From NCBI RefSeq assembly GCF_002007605.1, contig NZ_CP019799.1, positions 186,001-250,000 of the forward strand: DNA of 64,000 nucleotides, read 5' to 3'. Numbering within the stretch: position 1 is the first letter of the stretch; every line of letters begins with the position of its first letter. The DNA is from Cellvibrio sp. PSBB023 (GTDB taxonomy: Bacteria; Pseudomonadota; Gammaproteobacteria; Pseudomonadales; Cellvibrionaceae). The notes beneath the pieces were generated by a model, which worked only from the letters and a program-made list of their open reading frames with translations, did no database searches and had not been told where the DNA came from. Of this stretch, positions 1-9,421 are shown piece by piece. A program made the position numbers and the translations under genes.

Positions 1-166
1 TTATTCATTAAGGGGATTTTTCGCTAAATCAACACGGCGAGCCGGAACGGCGCAGTGGGTGCGCCAACGGCGCGCAGCAAAAATAGACGGCAAATATATA
101 AGTTATTGCGATTATTGGCAAATTTGCCCATTTATGTGGCGCTTTAATGCCGTGCAGCGCATGAGC

Positions 167-2635
167 TTATTGGCTGCTGAAGCCATTGCCCTGCACAAAC
201 TCCTTGGCAAAGATAATATCGTTTTGTAAGTGAAACCCTTCATCGGGCGGTTGGATAAAAAAGCCTTCAAACAAACGCACACCTTGCAGCCACAGGCTGG
301 ACAGGTTGCGCGAGTTTTCAATCTGGGTGGCAATGACCTTGGCGCCGCGCTGGGTTGCGGCGCTGATCAGGCTTTCCAGCAAGGCAGCATTATTGCCGGT
401 GTTGGTGAGGCTGGGTGATAGTCGCAGATAGTCCAGTGCCAGCTTATCCATGACATCAACAATAGCGGGGTTTTCGCCGGCGCGTGTCAGGCAAATGCCG
501 CACTGGATATCGTGCAGTGCGCGGGCAATTTCGCGGGTTTGATGCAGGTGGTTGAGCACCCAGTTTTCCTCCAGCATAAATACCAGTCGCTCGGCACCGC
601 GCAGGCGCGATGAGCGCAATACGTTAGCGGTGAAGGAGAAAAAGGTGCTCTGCTGCAAGGTGTCTTCGGCCAGATGGATAAAGAGGGTCGCCTGTTCCCG
701 TGTGGCACTGTTGTTGGCAATAGCGCTGACCGCTTGCTGCAATACCCAGCGATCCAGTTCGATGCGCTGTACCGGTTTGTTGATACGGCTAAGGAATTGT
801 TTGGCGGCAATCGCTTCGCCGCCTTCACCTTGCAGGCGCAGCAATACCGAGAAGTGTTCGATGCGGGAATCTTCCAGGCTAATGATGGGTTGGAAGGCGA
901 GTGACAAATCGCGGCTAAATACTATATGGGAAAAATCCGGTTCGATTTTAGTGAGCACCGGAATTGCTGATTCCAGTTTGCTGTCGGGTAGGTTTTGTTG
1001 CTCTTGTGGCGCGAGGTTTCCTTCAAAGGCTTGTTCTGCACAGAGTAAGGCTTGATTGGCGCTGCCCAATAGGGGCGTTAACAAAACAATACCGGTGTTA
1101 ACGGCCAGTGCAATGGGCTGATTGTGAGCAGTGTAGGGCTGTGTATTCAAATGGCGGCGCAACTGTTCGCAGCGTTGCCGGTGAAATTCTGCACTGCGTT
1201 TGCCCGCCAGGATGCAGGTCACCATGTTGGACAGGTCAATCCATTGTTCGTCGCTGCCGATGGACTCATCCAACCGCTGGCAAAATTGATCATGCAGTGT
1301 AATGAGTTCAACCATTCCCAATTGCTGGCTCAGTTCGGTCAGTTTGTCGATACTGATGTAATAGAGGGCGCTGGTATATTCACCTTGTGCGCTGCTGTTG
1401 ATTTCATCTTCCAGCGCAGAAAAGAAATAGCTGCGATTAATTTTCTGCGGCAGTTGGGTATGTTGAGTGACCCGGGCGACACGACTTTTGAGTGCGGAAG
1501 TTTGGGTTAAGGCCTGCTCGCAAATACGAATAAGTTCAGTCGCTTCAAAGGGTTTGGTCAGGATTGCATTAACGCCCAGGGCTTTAATCGTGTTGTGCAA
1601 CCGGGTGTCGGTATCGGCAGTGACAAACACAATGGGCAGGAGTAAAAATTGAGGGTCTTGTCGCAACAGGACAGCCAGCTCCATACCGTTTATATCGGGC
1701 ATGTGTATATCCAGAATCACTAAATCCGGATTGAATTGTGCGGCCTGCTGCAAGCTTTGCAGTGGTTGATGGACGCTAATCACATCCATACCGGCGTAGC
1801 GCAATATTTCGCTCTCCAGCGCGGCCATGTCGGGGTCGTCATCCACAATCATCACTTTATAGGTGCGATTGTGTTGGGTGATGATTTGCAATAACCGGTC
1901 AATCAGCCGGTTCATGTCCAGCGGTTTGATTAAATAGTCGCTGCTGCCCGCACGCAGGGCGCGCAATTTGGCATTTACATCGGTGCGCCCGGACATGAGC
2001 ACAATGGGTGTATTGGGGGGAACCAGCTCTTTAATTTGATGCAGGCTGCCCAGCGCTTGTAAGCCGGCGCGCTCAAAATCCGGGTCTAGCAAAATAGCAT
2101 CGGGCGATTCCTGATACAGCCGCTGCATACATTGTTGCGGTGTCTCAAAATACTCAACGCTAAAACCAACACGGCGCAAATAGGCGCTGCACAGCGCGGC
2201 GAGTGTGCGATCCGGGTCGATTAAAAATAGTAGCTTGCCGTCTGCATCGGGGTAGGCGTGTTTTTCGATGGGGGCGGGGAGGCTATCTTTTGCCGCGATG
2301 CCTTGGGCGGTCGCCATCATCACCTGACTCAGGTGTTTGACATGCTCCTCCAGGCGGGCGTATTCCTGCCCGCCAAAACTGCGTTCCAGCTCATGCAATT
2401 CGGCGAGGAAGTCCTCCAACTGGGTCGCTGCCGCGCGCAATTCCGGCAAGCCGTAACTGGCGCCAGCTTCACCTTGTTTCTGGACGAATTGCTGCAGCGC
2501 CGCAAAGCCTTGCAGGCTCCAATTCATATGGCGCAGATAGCCCCAGATATTATCTAGATGCCGCGCACGTTCGGGCAGGCTGGTAATAAAACGCTGGCGC
2601 AGGGCTTCAAGCTGGTTACGAAATTCTTGCGTCAT
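167..2635 (-). CDS. HPt-like/REC/REC/degenerate GGDEF/degenerate EAL signalling protein
   Basis: This 822-aa cytoplasmic protein is built like a c-di-GMP response regulator. Visible in order are an HPt-like helical region (about 1-110), a first receiver (about 132-252, acceptor Asp184 in LLDPD), a second receiver (about 258-378, DDD acidic pocket, acceptor Asp309 in LDIHMP, Lys in TKPF), a GGDEF-like region (about 400-545) and an EAL-like region (about 575-800). The HPt phospho-histidine position reads VQKQGEAG, with Gln52 in place of His. The GGDEF motif is absent. The EAL glutamate is replaced (FSVLLR, about 594-600) and the usual metal-site DxxKID segment reads YLRLSP. Both output domains therefore look non-catalytic, and I infer a sensor or scaffold role of the FimX/LapD kind. 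There are no membrane segments. Confidence 0.85.
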   Translation of the reverse strand: MTQEFRNQLEALRQRFITSLPERARHLDNIWGYLRHMNWSLQGFAALQQFVQKQGEAGASYGLPELRAAATQLEDFLAELHELERSFGGQEYARLEEHVKHLSQVMMATAQGIAAKDSLPAPIEKHAYPDADGKLLFLIDPDRTLAALCSAYLRRVGFSVEYFETPQQCMQRLYQESPDAILLDPDFERAGLQALGSLHQIKELVPPNTPIVLMSGRTDVNAKLRALRAGSSDYLIKPLDMNRLIDRLLQIITQHNRTYKVMIVDDDPDMAALESEILRYAGMDVISVHQPLQSLQQAAQFNPDLVILDIHMPDINGMELAVLLRQDPQFLLLPIVFVTADTDTRLHNTIKALGVNAILTKPFEATELIRICEQALTQTSALKSRVARVTQHTQLPQKINRSYFFSALEDEINSSAQGEYTSALYYISIDKLTELSQQLGMVELITLHDQFCQRLDESIGSDEQWIDLSNMVTCILAGKRSAEFHRQRCEQLRRHLNTQPYTAHNQPIALAVNTGIVLLTPLLGSANQALLCAEQAFEGNLAPQEQQNLPDSKLESAIPVLTKIEPDFSHIVFSRDLSLAFQPIISLEDSRIEHFSVLLRLQGEGGEAIAAKQFLSRINKPVQRIELDRWVLQQAVSAIANNSATREQATLFIHLAEDTLQQSTFFSFTANVLRSSRLRGAERLVFMLEENWVLNHLHQTREIARALHDIQCGICLTRAGENPAIVDVMDKLALDYLRLSPSLTNTGNNAALLESLISAATQRGAKVIATQIENSRNLSSLWLQGVRLFEGFFIQPPDEGFHLQNDIIFAKEFVQGNGFSSQ

Positions 2636-2819
2636 AAGTGAGATCCATTTTTCTTCCCTCCAGTATAGAAGCTGTTGCGCAAAGTGTGGTGTAGCGCGCC
2701 CTGTAGCAGCGCAGGTGGAGGCAGGTGTAAAAAATCGTTTTAACGGATGAGACTTGGGCGGGCTTTGCGCACAATGGCTCCCCGTTACTCAATGCGCCAT
2801 ACCGAGAGATTTATTGCTA

Positions 2820-4886
2820 ATGATGGGTCGATTAAACCGCTGTTTTCCCCGCCTTGGCTACGCGAGCCTTATGTCATCTGCCCTGGTGTTATCGGCGCAA
2901 GCGCAAGAGGTATTAGAGACGCTGGTCGTGAGCGGCGAGCGTTTAGCACCGGCGTTGTCATCCCATGTGATGCTAAATCGCGCGGCAGATTTCCCGCCCG
3001 GTGCCCGGCTTGATCCCGCTGAATTATTGCAAACCCTGCCCGGGGTACAGGTGGATTCGCGCAGCAACTACGCCCAGGATACCCGCATCAGTCTGCGCGG
3101 TTTTGGCGCCCGTTCCGCATTTGGCGTGCGCGGTATTGATCTGCAAGTGGATGGCATTCCCATGTCCACGCCTGATGGTCAAGGGCAACTGGCCAGTGTC
3201 ATGCTGGACAACATCGACAGCGTGCAAGTGCTGCGTGGGCCCATTGCCGCGCTTTATGGCAATGGCGCTGGTGGCGTGATTGCGCTGCAAACAACGGCGC
3301 CCCAGACGAAAAGTGTGAGTGTGGGGGTGATGGGAGGCGACCCCGGTTTGCAGCGCCAGACCTTGCAAGGCGATTGGCGCCAGGGCGCTGTGGCGGCGCG
3401 AGTGCAATTGGTCAATATGACGGTGGATGGCGAGCGGCCTCACGCCAGCGCCGAACGTCAGCAGGGCGCTGCCCAGTTTTACTACACCACCCGCCATCAG
3501 TTGGAAGTGAGCGTCAAACATGAGCGCAGTGATGACCCGCTGTTGCAGGACCCATTATCCCTGCGGCCAGACGAGTGGCGCGCTAACCCGCGCCAAACCA
3601 ATCAGGCCGCCGAGGACTTCAATACCCGCAAATCCGTTGCGCATGAGCAGACCTCTATCAGTGTGCGCGACAATCACGGCGCAACCCGCTGGCAAACCGC
3701 GTTGTGGCAGGGTGAGCGCGCCATCACCCAATACCTCGGTTTTAGTGGTGATTCTTTTGTTAATGGCGTTCGCATCCCCGGCAACGGTGGCGTAGTTGAC
3801 TTGATGCGTGACTTCGCTGGAGCCAGTGCAACACTCACCCGTGAATTCAATGTACTGGCTATGCCGGCGGATATCAGTGTCGGGATTGAGTTGGCGCAAA
3901 CCGAAGACCGTCGCCGAGGTTTTGTAAACAACGGCGGCACGGCGGGCGATATGCGCCGTAATGAGCTGGGCAAAGTAGAAAGCCGCGATAGCTACGCCTT
4001 GCTGCAACTGGCACCTACCACTGGTTTGTCGCTCTATACCGGTGTGCGCCAAAGCCAATTGGATATGACAGTGGACGATTATTTTGTGGTTGCAGGCAAC
4101 CCCGATGACAGCGGTGCGCGTGGCTATCGCGAAAACGCCTATGCGTTTGGTGCAAATTATCAGCTCAGCGATCAGTGGGAGTTATTTGCCAGCCGCGGGC
4201 GCGGTTACGAAACCCCAACGCTTACCGAAATGGCTTATCGCCGTGAGGGCGATGGATTAAATATCGCCTTGGCAGCAGCACTGAATCGCCAACAGGAGTG
4301 GGGCATTTATTATCGCCCAATGGTGGATGCTGAATGGGTGCTCACGCAATTTACAATCGACAGTGAAAACGAGTTGGTTGTTGATCAATCCATTGGTGGC
4401 CGCACCAGCTACCGCAATGCGGTGGCAACAGCGCGCGATGGCGTGGAAGTATTGGGTCGCTACTCTCTGGGCGATCAATGGCGCCTGCACGCCAGCGCAC
4501 AATTTATCGAGGCGGTCTATTCCACCGGCGGGTTGGACGGTAAACAATTGCCCGGCGTAGCGCGCGAGCAATATCAACTCGGGCTACAATGGCGTCCCTT
4601 CGCCAGCGATGCCCTGATGCTGGGTGCCAGTGTCCAGCAACGGGCACGGGTATTTACGGCAGACGACAATACGATTTACGCACCGGCCTATCGCACTCTG
4701 AACCTGAGCGCCCAAGGTGATTATCTATTCAATCAACTAAACCTTGGCTGGTGGCTCAACGTCGCCAACCTCAGCGATGAAAATTATGTTGGTTCTGTGA
4801 TAGTAAATCAGGCCAATGGCCGCGCATTTGAACCGGCGTTGGGGCGTAATTTGGTGGCTGGCATCCGGTTGCAGCAGATTTTTTAA
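2820..4886 (+). CDS. TonB-dependent outer membrane receptor
   Basis: This is a 688-aa outer membrane receptor of the TonB-dependent family. I chose the ATG pair at 2820/2823 because a signal peptide follows directly (MMGRLNRC..., ending near SAQAQ); the frame is open further upstream to 2754 but without signal-peptide character. After cleavage comes a TonB box (ETLVVSG), then a plug domain with RGFGAR, DGIP and VQVLRGPIAALYGNGAGG, then a barrel of amphipathic strands ending in Phe (RLQQIF). No Fur box or cobalamin riboswitch is visible upstream. It lies 39 bp ahead of a DUF6445 gene and probably shares its transcript. DUF6445 proteins often accompany polysaccharide-linked TonB receptors, so the substrate may be organic rather than an iron chelate, but this is unproven. 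Confidence 0.88.
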   Translation: MMGRLNRCFPRLGYASLMSSALVLSAQAQEVLETLVVSGERLAPALSSHVMLNRAADFPPGARLDPAELLQTLPGVQVDSRSNYAQDTRISLRGFGARSAFGVRGIDLQVDGIPMSTPDGQGQLASVMLDNIDSVQVLRGPIAALYGNGAGGVIALQTTAPQTKSVSVGVMGGDPGLQRQTLQGDWRQGAVAARVQLVNMTVDGERPHASAERQQGAAQFYYTTRHQLEVSVKHERSDDPLLQDPLSLRPDEWRANPRQTNQAAEDFNTRKSVAHEQTSISVRDNHGATRWQTALWQGERAITQYLGFSGDSFVNGVRIPGNGGVVDLMRDFAGASATLTREFNVLAMPADISVGIELAQTEDRRRGFVNNGGTAGDMRRNELGKVESRDSYALLQLAPTTGLSLYTGVRQSQLDMTVDDYFVVAGNPDDSGARGYRENAYAFGANYQLSDQWELFASRGRGYETPTLTEMAYRREGDGLNIALAAALNRQQEWGIYYRPMVDAEWVLTQFTIDSENELVVDQSIGGRTSYRNAVATARDGVEVLGRYSLGDQWRLHASAQFIEAVYSTGGLDGKQLPGVAREQYQLGLQWRPFASDALMLGASVQQRARVFTADDNTIYAPAYRTLNLSAQGDYLFNQLNLGWWLNVANLSDENYVGSVIVNQANGRAFEPALGRNLVAGIRLQQIF

Positions 4887-4925
4887 CGTTGGCGTTATTA
4901 GCGGATTAATAATGGATAAATCAGT

Positions 4926-5651
4926 ATGCACGCAGAACCTGTGATAGATGACCCCCAACTGTATCTACACGAACAGTTTCGCTATCGCGTCGACTATGTT
5001 GGCGATGAGCATCAACCGGTGTTGATCGTGGAGAATTTTTTAGCCAACGCTGAGCAGCTTATTGATTATTGTGCGCACCATTGTGCATTTAATACCGCGG
5101 ATCTAGCCTACCCGGGTGTGCGTATGGCCGCGCCTAAATCCTACCTGCGCGCCATGCTGCGTGATTTGGGTGAGATTATTTATTCAACCTTCGGCATCAC
5201 ATCCACCATGATCCATGGTTTGCGTAGTGATTATTCCATGGTCGTCACCCCGCCAACACAATTGCGCCCGCAGCAGCGTATGCCTCATGTAGATTCTACC
5301 GGCTTACACAACCTCGCCTGTGTGCATTATTTGTGCAATGAAACCATGGGAGGTACATCGTTGTATCGTCATCGTCAAACCGGCTACCAAACTATTAGCG
5401 ATGCACGCAAAGCGCAGTATTTGGCGCAACTGAGCGAGCAATTGCAACAGTATGAATTACCTATGGCTTACATTAATGGTTCAACCGAACTGTTTGAACA
5501 GTTGACCAGTTACGAGGCCTGCTTTAATCGTGTGGTGATGTATCGCAGTAATCATTTGCATTCCGGCAACATCGCCTCGACATTTAATTTTGATCCCAAT
5601 CCTCGTACTGGCAGGCTTACGCTCAATACCTTTGTGCATTGTCAGGAGTAA
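4926..5651 (+). CDS. DUF6445 family protein, 2-oxoglutarate/Fe(II) oxygenase-like
   Basis: This 241-aa soluble protein resembles the DUF6445 family, whose members occur with TonB receptors, SapC-like proteins and tryptophan-halogenase-like proteins in polysaccharide-degrading bacteria. Visible residues suggest a double-stranded beta-helix oxygenase site: PHVDS (His and Asp, about 120-125), a distal His in SNHLHSGN (about 210), and an Arg in PRTGRLTLN that could bind the 2-oxoglutarate carboxylate. There is no signal peptide. It follows the TonB receptor by 39 bp and precedes hrpB by 3 bp, which suggests one transcript. The family assignment is fairly secure; the reaction is unknown. Confidence 0.7.
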   Translation: MHAEPVIDDPQLYLHEQFRYRVDYVGDEHQPVLIVENFLANAEQLIDYCAHHCAFNTADLAYPGVRMAAPKSYLRAMLRDLGEIIYSTFGITSTMIHGLRSDYSMVVTPPTQLRPQQRMPHVDSTGLHNLACVHYLCNETMGGTSLYRHRQTGYQTISDARKAQYLAQLSEQLQQYELPMAYINGSTELFEQLTSYEACFNRVVMYRSNHLHSGNIASTFNFDPNPRTGRLTLNTFVHCQE

Positions 5652-5654
5652 TGC

Positions 5655-8093
5655 GTGAGCACTGTGTTAAATTCAAGCGCTGTAATTGATCTGCCTGAAT
5701 TACCCCTCAGCGCATTACACAGTGACTTTCTTGCTGCACTGGCCACAACGCCGCTACTGTTAGAAGCGGAGCCGGGCGCGGGTAAATCCACGCTTGCGCC
5801 CTTGTGGGTTTTGCAGCAAGCACCTGTTGGGCAACAAGTGTGGTTGGTGCAGCCGCGTGTATTAGCCGCACAAGCACTTGCGCAACGGCTTGCGCAGTTA
5901 TTGGGTGAGGCGCCGGGGCAGCAAGTGGGGTATCAGGTTCCTTACGATTCACGCATGAGTGCCGATACACGTTTGGTCTTGATGACGCCGGGAATTTTGC
6001 TGCAGCATTTATTGCAAAATTCCACGCTCGATGGTGTTGCTTGCGTGATGCTCGATGAAATTCACGAACGCAGTGTGAATCAGGATCTGGCTTGGGCATT
6101 GTTACAAGAGGTGCAAATCCTGCGTGATGATTTGCAGCTTGTTTTGATGAGCGCAACGCCCGACCCTGCGTTGCAGCAACAAATTTCCCAACGGATTTTT
6201 GCACCCGGCCGCTGTTTTCCCGTTACGGTGCAGTATCAACCCGCCAAACAAAACGCGCGCGGTTTTCCTGAAAAAGTGGATGAACAATTGCTGCGCGCGT
6301 TGCAGTCGTATCCGATGTGGCAATCCAGTTGTTGCCTGGTATTTTTGCCCGGCTGGCGCGAGATAGAAGACTGCGCGCAATTACTTGCTAAACAATTTCC
6401 CACACAAAAAATCTGTCGCTTGCACAGCCGTGTTGGTGCTGCTGAACAACTTATGGCTCTCGATCCCGCTCAAGGGCCGCGCATTATTTTGGCAACCAAT
6501 ATTGCGGAAACTTCACTGACCATTGCTGATGTCACCTTGGTGATTGATTCAGGGTTGGCACGCCGCGCCGATTATGAGCAACGTACTGGCATCAGTCGGT
6601 TGCGCACGGCGCGCATCAGCATGGCCAGTGCTGAACAGCGGCGCGGTCGTGCAGGGCGTGTGCAAGCAGGGCATTGCATTCGCCTCTGGTCACAGGATCA
6701 GCTGCTTGCCGCCGCCGATTTACCGGAAATTCGCGCGACGGATTATTTGCCGCTCGCGTTGCGTATTGCCCATTGGGGCAGTCCTGCGGATTCACTGCCT
6801 TGGTTGGAAGCGCCGAATAAACTCGCGCTGAATTTTGCAATGCAACAATTACAAAAAATGCAGCTGCTGGATGCACAGGGTGCAATTACTTCTGCGGGTG
6901 AAAAAGTCAGTGTGCTGGGCACCCATCCGCGCATCGCCGCTTTTTTATTGCAGCACAAAAATACCATTGCCACGCCAGCATTATTGCTGGCGCTGGCATT
7001 GCATTTTGAATTGGCGGGCGATCAGGATCTGACGCAATGGCTTGCCGGTGCCGAGCAAGAATTAAAACGCAATCGCCACTGGCAGCGACAACAAAAGCGG
7101 TGGTTGTCGGTGTTGTCGCTGCGCGAAGAAGGCATCGCTATAGATCCATTGTTGATTGCGCGCGCGTTTAGCGATCGCATCGGTTTTAAACAGGAATCGG
7201 GGCGCTATCGTTTGAATTCGGGCATGAGTGTGGAGCCCCAGGGAAAATTGGAATCCAATTGGGCGGTGTTTTTGCTCATCAATACCAAACCCAAAAGTCA
7301 TTCCGGCATTGGCATGGCGTTGCAACTTGCACAAGCGCAGCAGCGTGAACTGAGTGCGCTCAGTCAAGGTCTGGTTTTCAAACAGCAGCGCTGGCAGGAA
7401 CACAGTTGTTGGACTATGGGCGGCGTGGTGATTGATGAACAATTCCAGCCGATAGCCAGTGCAGCCTTGGGGGCAAAGCTGGTTGCACACATCCAGCAGA
7501 TTGCTCGTGAAAAAACGGTATCGCACTTGTCCTGGAGTGACAGTGCCCGCGCCTTGCTGGAACGTGCACGGTTATTGGCAACACAGGCAGTGTTGGATTT
7601 ACCTGCGCTCGATGATGCTTCGCTGATTAATACTATGCCGCAATGGCTAGCGCCATACTTAACGGAGTCCACGCAATTGGAGCACTTGCCTCTGCGTGAG
7701 GCGCTGGCATTTTATGTGGGCTATGAGCACTGCCAAAAAATAGCACAGCTCTTGCCCGATAAGATTAATTTGCCCAGCGGCCGCAGTGTTGCCATCGAAT
7801 TTACCAGCGAAGGCAGTGCGCAAATCTCGGCCAAGCTGCAGGAATTTTTTGGCTGCGAACAATTGCAACTGGGCGATGGCAAGATCCCTTTAAAAATTCA
7901 TTTGCTCTCACCCAATGGCAGCCCGCTGGCTATTACCACCAACTTGCAAACCTTCTGGCAACAAGCCTATCCCGAGGTGCGCAAGGAAATGCGTGGCCGT
8001 TATCCACGTCACCCCTGGCCGGAAAACCCGCTCGAACACCAAGCCACAGCGCTCACCAAAAGGAAACTCGCGCAGCAGCAATCGCCGGGTTAG
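5655..8093 (+). CDS. hrpB: ATP-dependent helicase HrpB
   Basis: This 812-aa DEAH-box helicase starts with GTG three bases after the previous stop. Motifs are clear: Walker A EAGAGKST (about 38-45), DEAH-box variant DEIHERS, motif III MSATP, and motif VI QRRGRAGR. The C-terminal HrpB-specific domain ends in HPWPENPLEHQATALTKRK, typical of the family, and the length matches HrpB (about 810-840 aa). Established knowledge gives it an RNA-helicase-like fold with a poorly known cellular role. It is followed by a strong intrinsic terminator. Being coupled to a TonB receptor/DUF6445 pair is probably positional rather than functional. Confidence 0.95.
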   Translation: MSTVLNSSAVIDLPELPLSALHSDFLAALATTPLLLEAEPGAGKSTLAPLWVLQQAPVGQQVWLVQPRVLAAQALAQRLAQLLGEAPGQQVGYQVPYDSRMSADTRLVLMTPGILLQHLLQNSTLDGVACVMLDEIHERSVNQDLAWALLQEVQILRDDLQLVLMSATPDPALQQQISQRIFAPGRCFPVTVQYQPAKQNARGFPEKVDEQLLRALQSYPMWQSSCCLVFLPGWREIEDCAQLLAKQFPTQKICRLHSRVGAAEQLMALDPAQGPRIILATNIAETSLTIADVTLVIDSGLARRADYEQRTGISRLRTARISMASAEQRRGRAGRVQAGHCIRLWSQDQLLAAADLPEIRATDYLPLALRIAHWGSPADSLPWLEAPNKLALNFAMQQLQKMQLLDAQGAITSAGEKVSVLGTHPRIAAFLLQHKNTIATPALLLALALHFELAGDQDLTQWLAGAEQELKRNRHWQRQQKRWLSVLSLREEGIAIDPLLIARAFSDRIGFKQESGRYRLNSGMSVEPQGKLESNWAVFLLINTKPKSHSGIGMALQLAQAQQRELSALSQGLVFKQQRWQEHSCWTMGGVVIDEQFQPIASAALGAKLVAHIQQIAREKTVSHLSWSDSARALLERARLLATQAVLDLPALDDASLINTMPQWLAPYLTESTQLEHLPLREALAFYVGYEHCQKIAQLLPDKINLPSGRSVAIEFTSEGSAQISAKLQEFFGCEQLQLGDGKIPLKIHLLSPNGSPLAITTNLQTFWQQAYPEVRKEMRGRYPRHPWPENPLEHQATALTKRKLAQQQSPG

Positions 8094-8137
8094 GGTTTTG
8101 AATCTAAAAAAACGGTTTTACATTCCCTCATACTATT

Positions 8138-8165
8138 AAGCGCAGATATTTTTGCGCTTTTTTTT
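8138..8165 (+). terminator. Rho-independent terminator after hrpB
   Basis: A 7-bp stem (AAGCGCA / TGCGCTT) with an 8-nt loop is followed by an uninterrupted T run, 45 bp after the hrpB stop. It closes the TonB receptor-DUF6445-hrpB unit. Confidence 0.85.
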
Positions 8166-8263
8166 CACTGTTTCATTCTCTGTCTATACTCCTAGCTACG
8201 GTGTCCTCTGGCGATGGCTGTGACACGCAGTGCCGAACTTTTTTGTAGAGGGAATAAGGGTTT

Positions 8264-9391
8264 ATGAAACCATTGCCTGCGCTTGTTGCACTTTTTGTGA
8301 GCACTTGTTATGGCGCGCATGCGCTGGCGGGTGATGAGTCGGCTGAACACAATCCTGCTTATGCCCTGGCCGGTGCCTTGACGCTGGAGTCGGTGAGGAT
8401 CGTGGATGGCGGTGTTAAAAAAGGTAGCCGTGAGCTGGCCAACCTTGATCTTACCCTGGCACTGGATACAGAAGCCGCAGGCTGGTGGGCAAACGGCGAA
8501 TGGTTCGTGTATGTGCTTGGTAATGCTGGTAAAAATCCGTCGGACTATACGGGCGATGTGCAGGGTATATCCAACATCGCGACGGATGAAGCGATCAAGG
8601 TATATGAATTTTGGTATCAGCATTATTTTATGGATGATCATGTGAAAGTACTGTTCGGTTTGCATGATTACAACTCGACATTTTACTCACTCGATGCTGC
8701 CGGTTTATTCACTCACCCCTCCTTTGGTATAGGGCCGGATACGTCCCAGGTTGGCCCTTCTATTTTTTCCACCACAGCAACGGCGTTGCACCTCACACTG
8801 GAAAGCGAGACACAATATTTTTTAGCCGCTATTTATGACGGCATTCCCGGTGATCCGAATAACCCGCGCGGTACCCATATTCAATTCAACAGTGGTGATG
8901 GTTTATTTGGTGCCATGGAATGGGGCTGGACCCCTGCTGCTGGCGATAAGATTGCACTGGGTGCCTGGCAACACAGTGCAGAAGTGGAAAGTGTTGTGAC
9001 AGGTAACTTGATTGATAGCAACAGCGGCGTTTATCTGATTGCTGAAAAAAATATTAACGATATCGCTGCCGTCTTTTTACAACTGGGACGAGCCGACGAT
9101 CAATTTAACCAGATCGAATACTACGCCGGAACCGGCATTACCTTTACCGATTTTTGGCGCAACGGCGATGGCTTGGGCATCGCCGTTGCGCAAGCGCGCA
9201 ATGGCGATCCATACCTTGCAGCCAACACGGAACTACAGCGTGCAGAGACCGCATGGGAGTTAACCTACTACTCGCCATTGGTGGATTATCTCAACGCTCA
9301 AGCCAGTGTGTACTACATTCAACACCCCTCCATGGATAAAACCCTGGATGACGCGCTGGCCATAGGGGCGCGATTATTTATTGAGTTCTAA
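8264..9391 (+). CDS. OprB-like carbohydrate-selective porin
   Basis: This 375-aa outer membrane protein has a signal peptide (MKPLPALVALFVSTCYG, cleavage near AHALA). The mature part matches carbohydrate-selective porins of the OprB family: an early segment AGALTLESV, then WYQHYFMDDHVKVLFGLHDYNSTFYSLDAAGLF, and a terminal aromatic residue (RLFIEF) for barrel assembly. The purine-rich stretch GAGGGAATAAGGG lies just before the ATG. A chemoreceptor gene follows after 30 bp, probably on the same transcript. OprB porins pass sugars through the outer membrane; the sugar here is unknown. Confidence 0.82.
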   Translation: MKPLPALVALFVSTCYGAHALAGDESAEHNPAYALAGALTLESVRIVDGGVKKGSRELANLDLTLALDTEAAGWWANGEWFVYVLGNAGKNPSDYTGDVQGISNIATDEAIKVYEFWYQHYFMDDHVKVLFGLHDYNSTFYSLDAAGLFTHPSFGIGPDTSQVGPSIFSTTATALHLTLESETQYFLAAIYDGIPGDPNNPRGTHIQFNSGDGLFGAMEWGWTPAAGDKIALGAWQHSAEVESVVTGNLIDSNSGVYLIAEKNINDIAAVFLQLGRADDQFNQIEYYAGTGITFTDFWRNGDGLGIAVAQARNGDPYLAANTELQRAETAWELTYYSPLVDYLNAQASVYYIQHPSMDKTLDDALAIGARLFIEF

Positions 9392-9421
9392 ACGGTATAA
9401 AACTGTATTTGCGAGGAAGCA

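Noticed and set aside
112..333. Minus-strand open frame at the left edge
   Set aside because: It overlaps the end of the degenerate GGDEF/EAL gene in another frame and has no ribosome site; it is a shadow. Bases 1-166 hold nothing I can assign.
2636..2819. Fur box or cobalamin riboswitch upstream of the TonB receptor
   Set aside because: No GATAATGATAATCATTATC-like sequence and no B12-box are seen.
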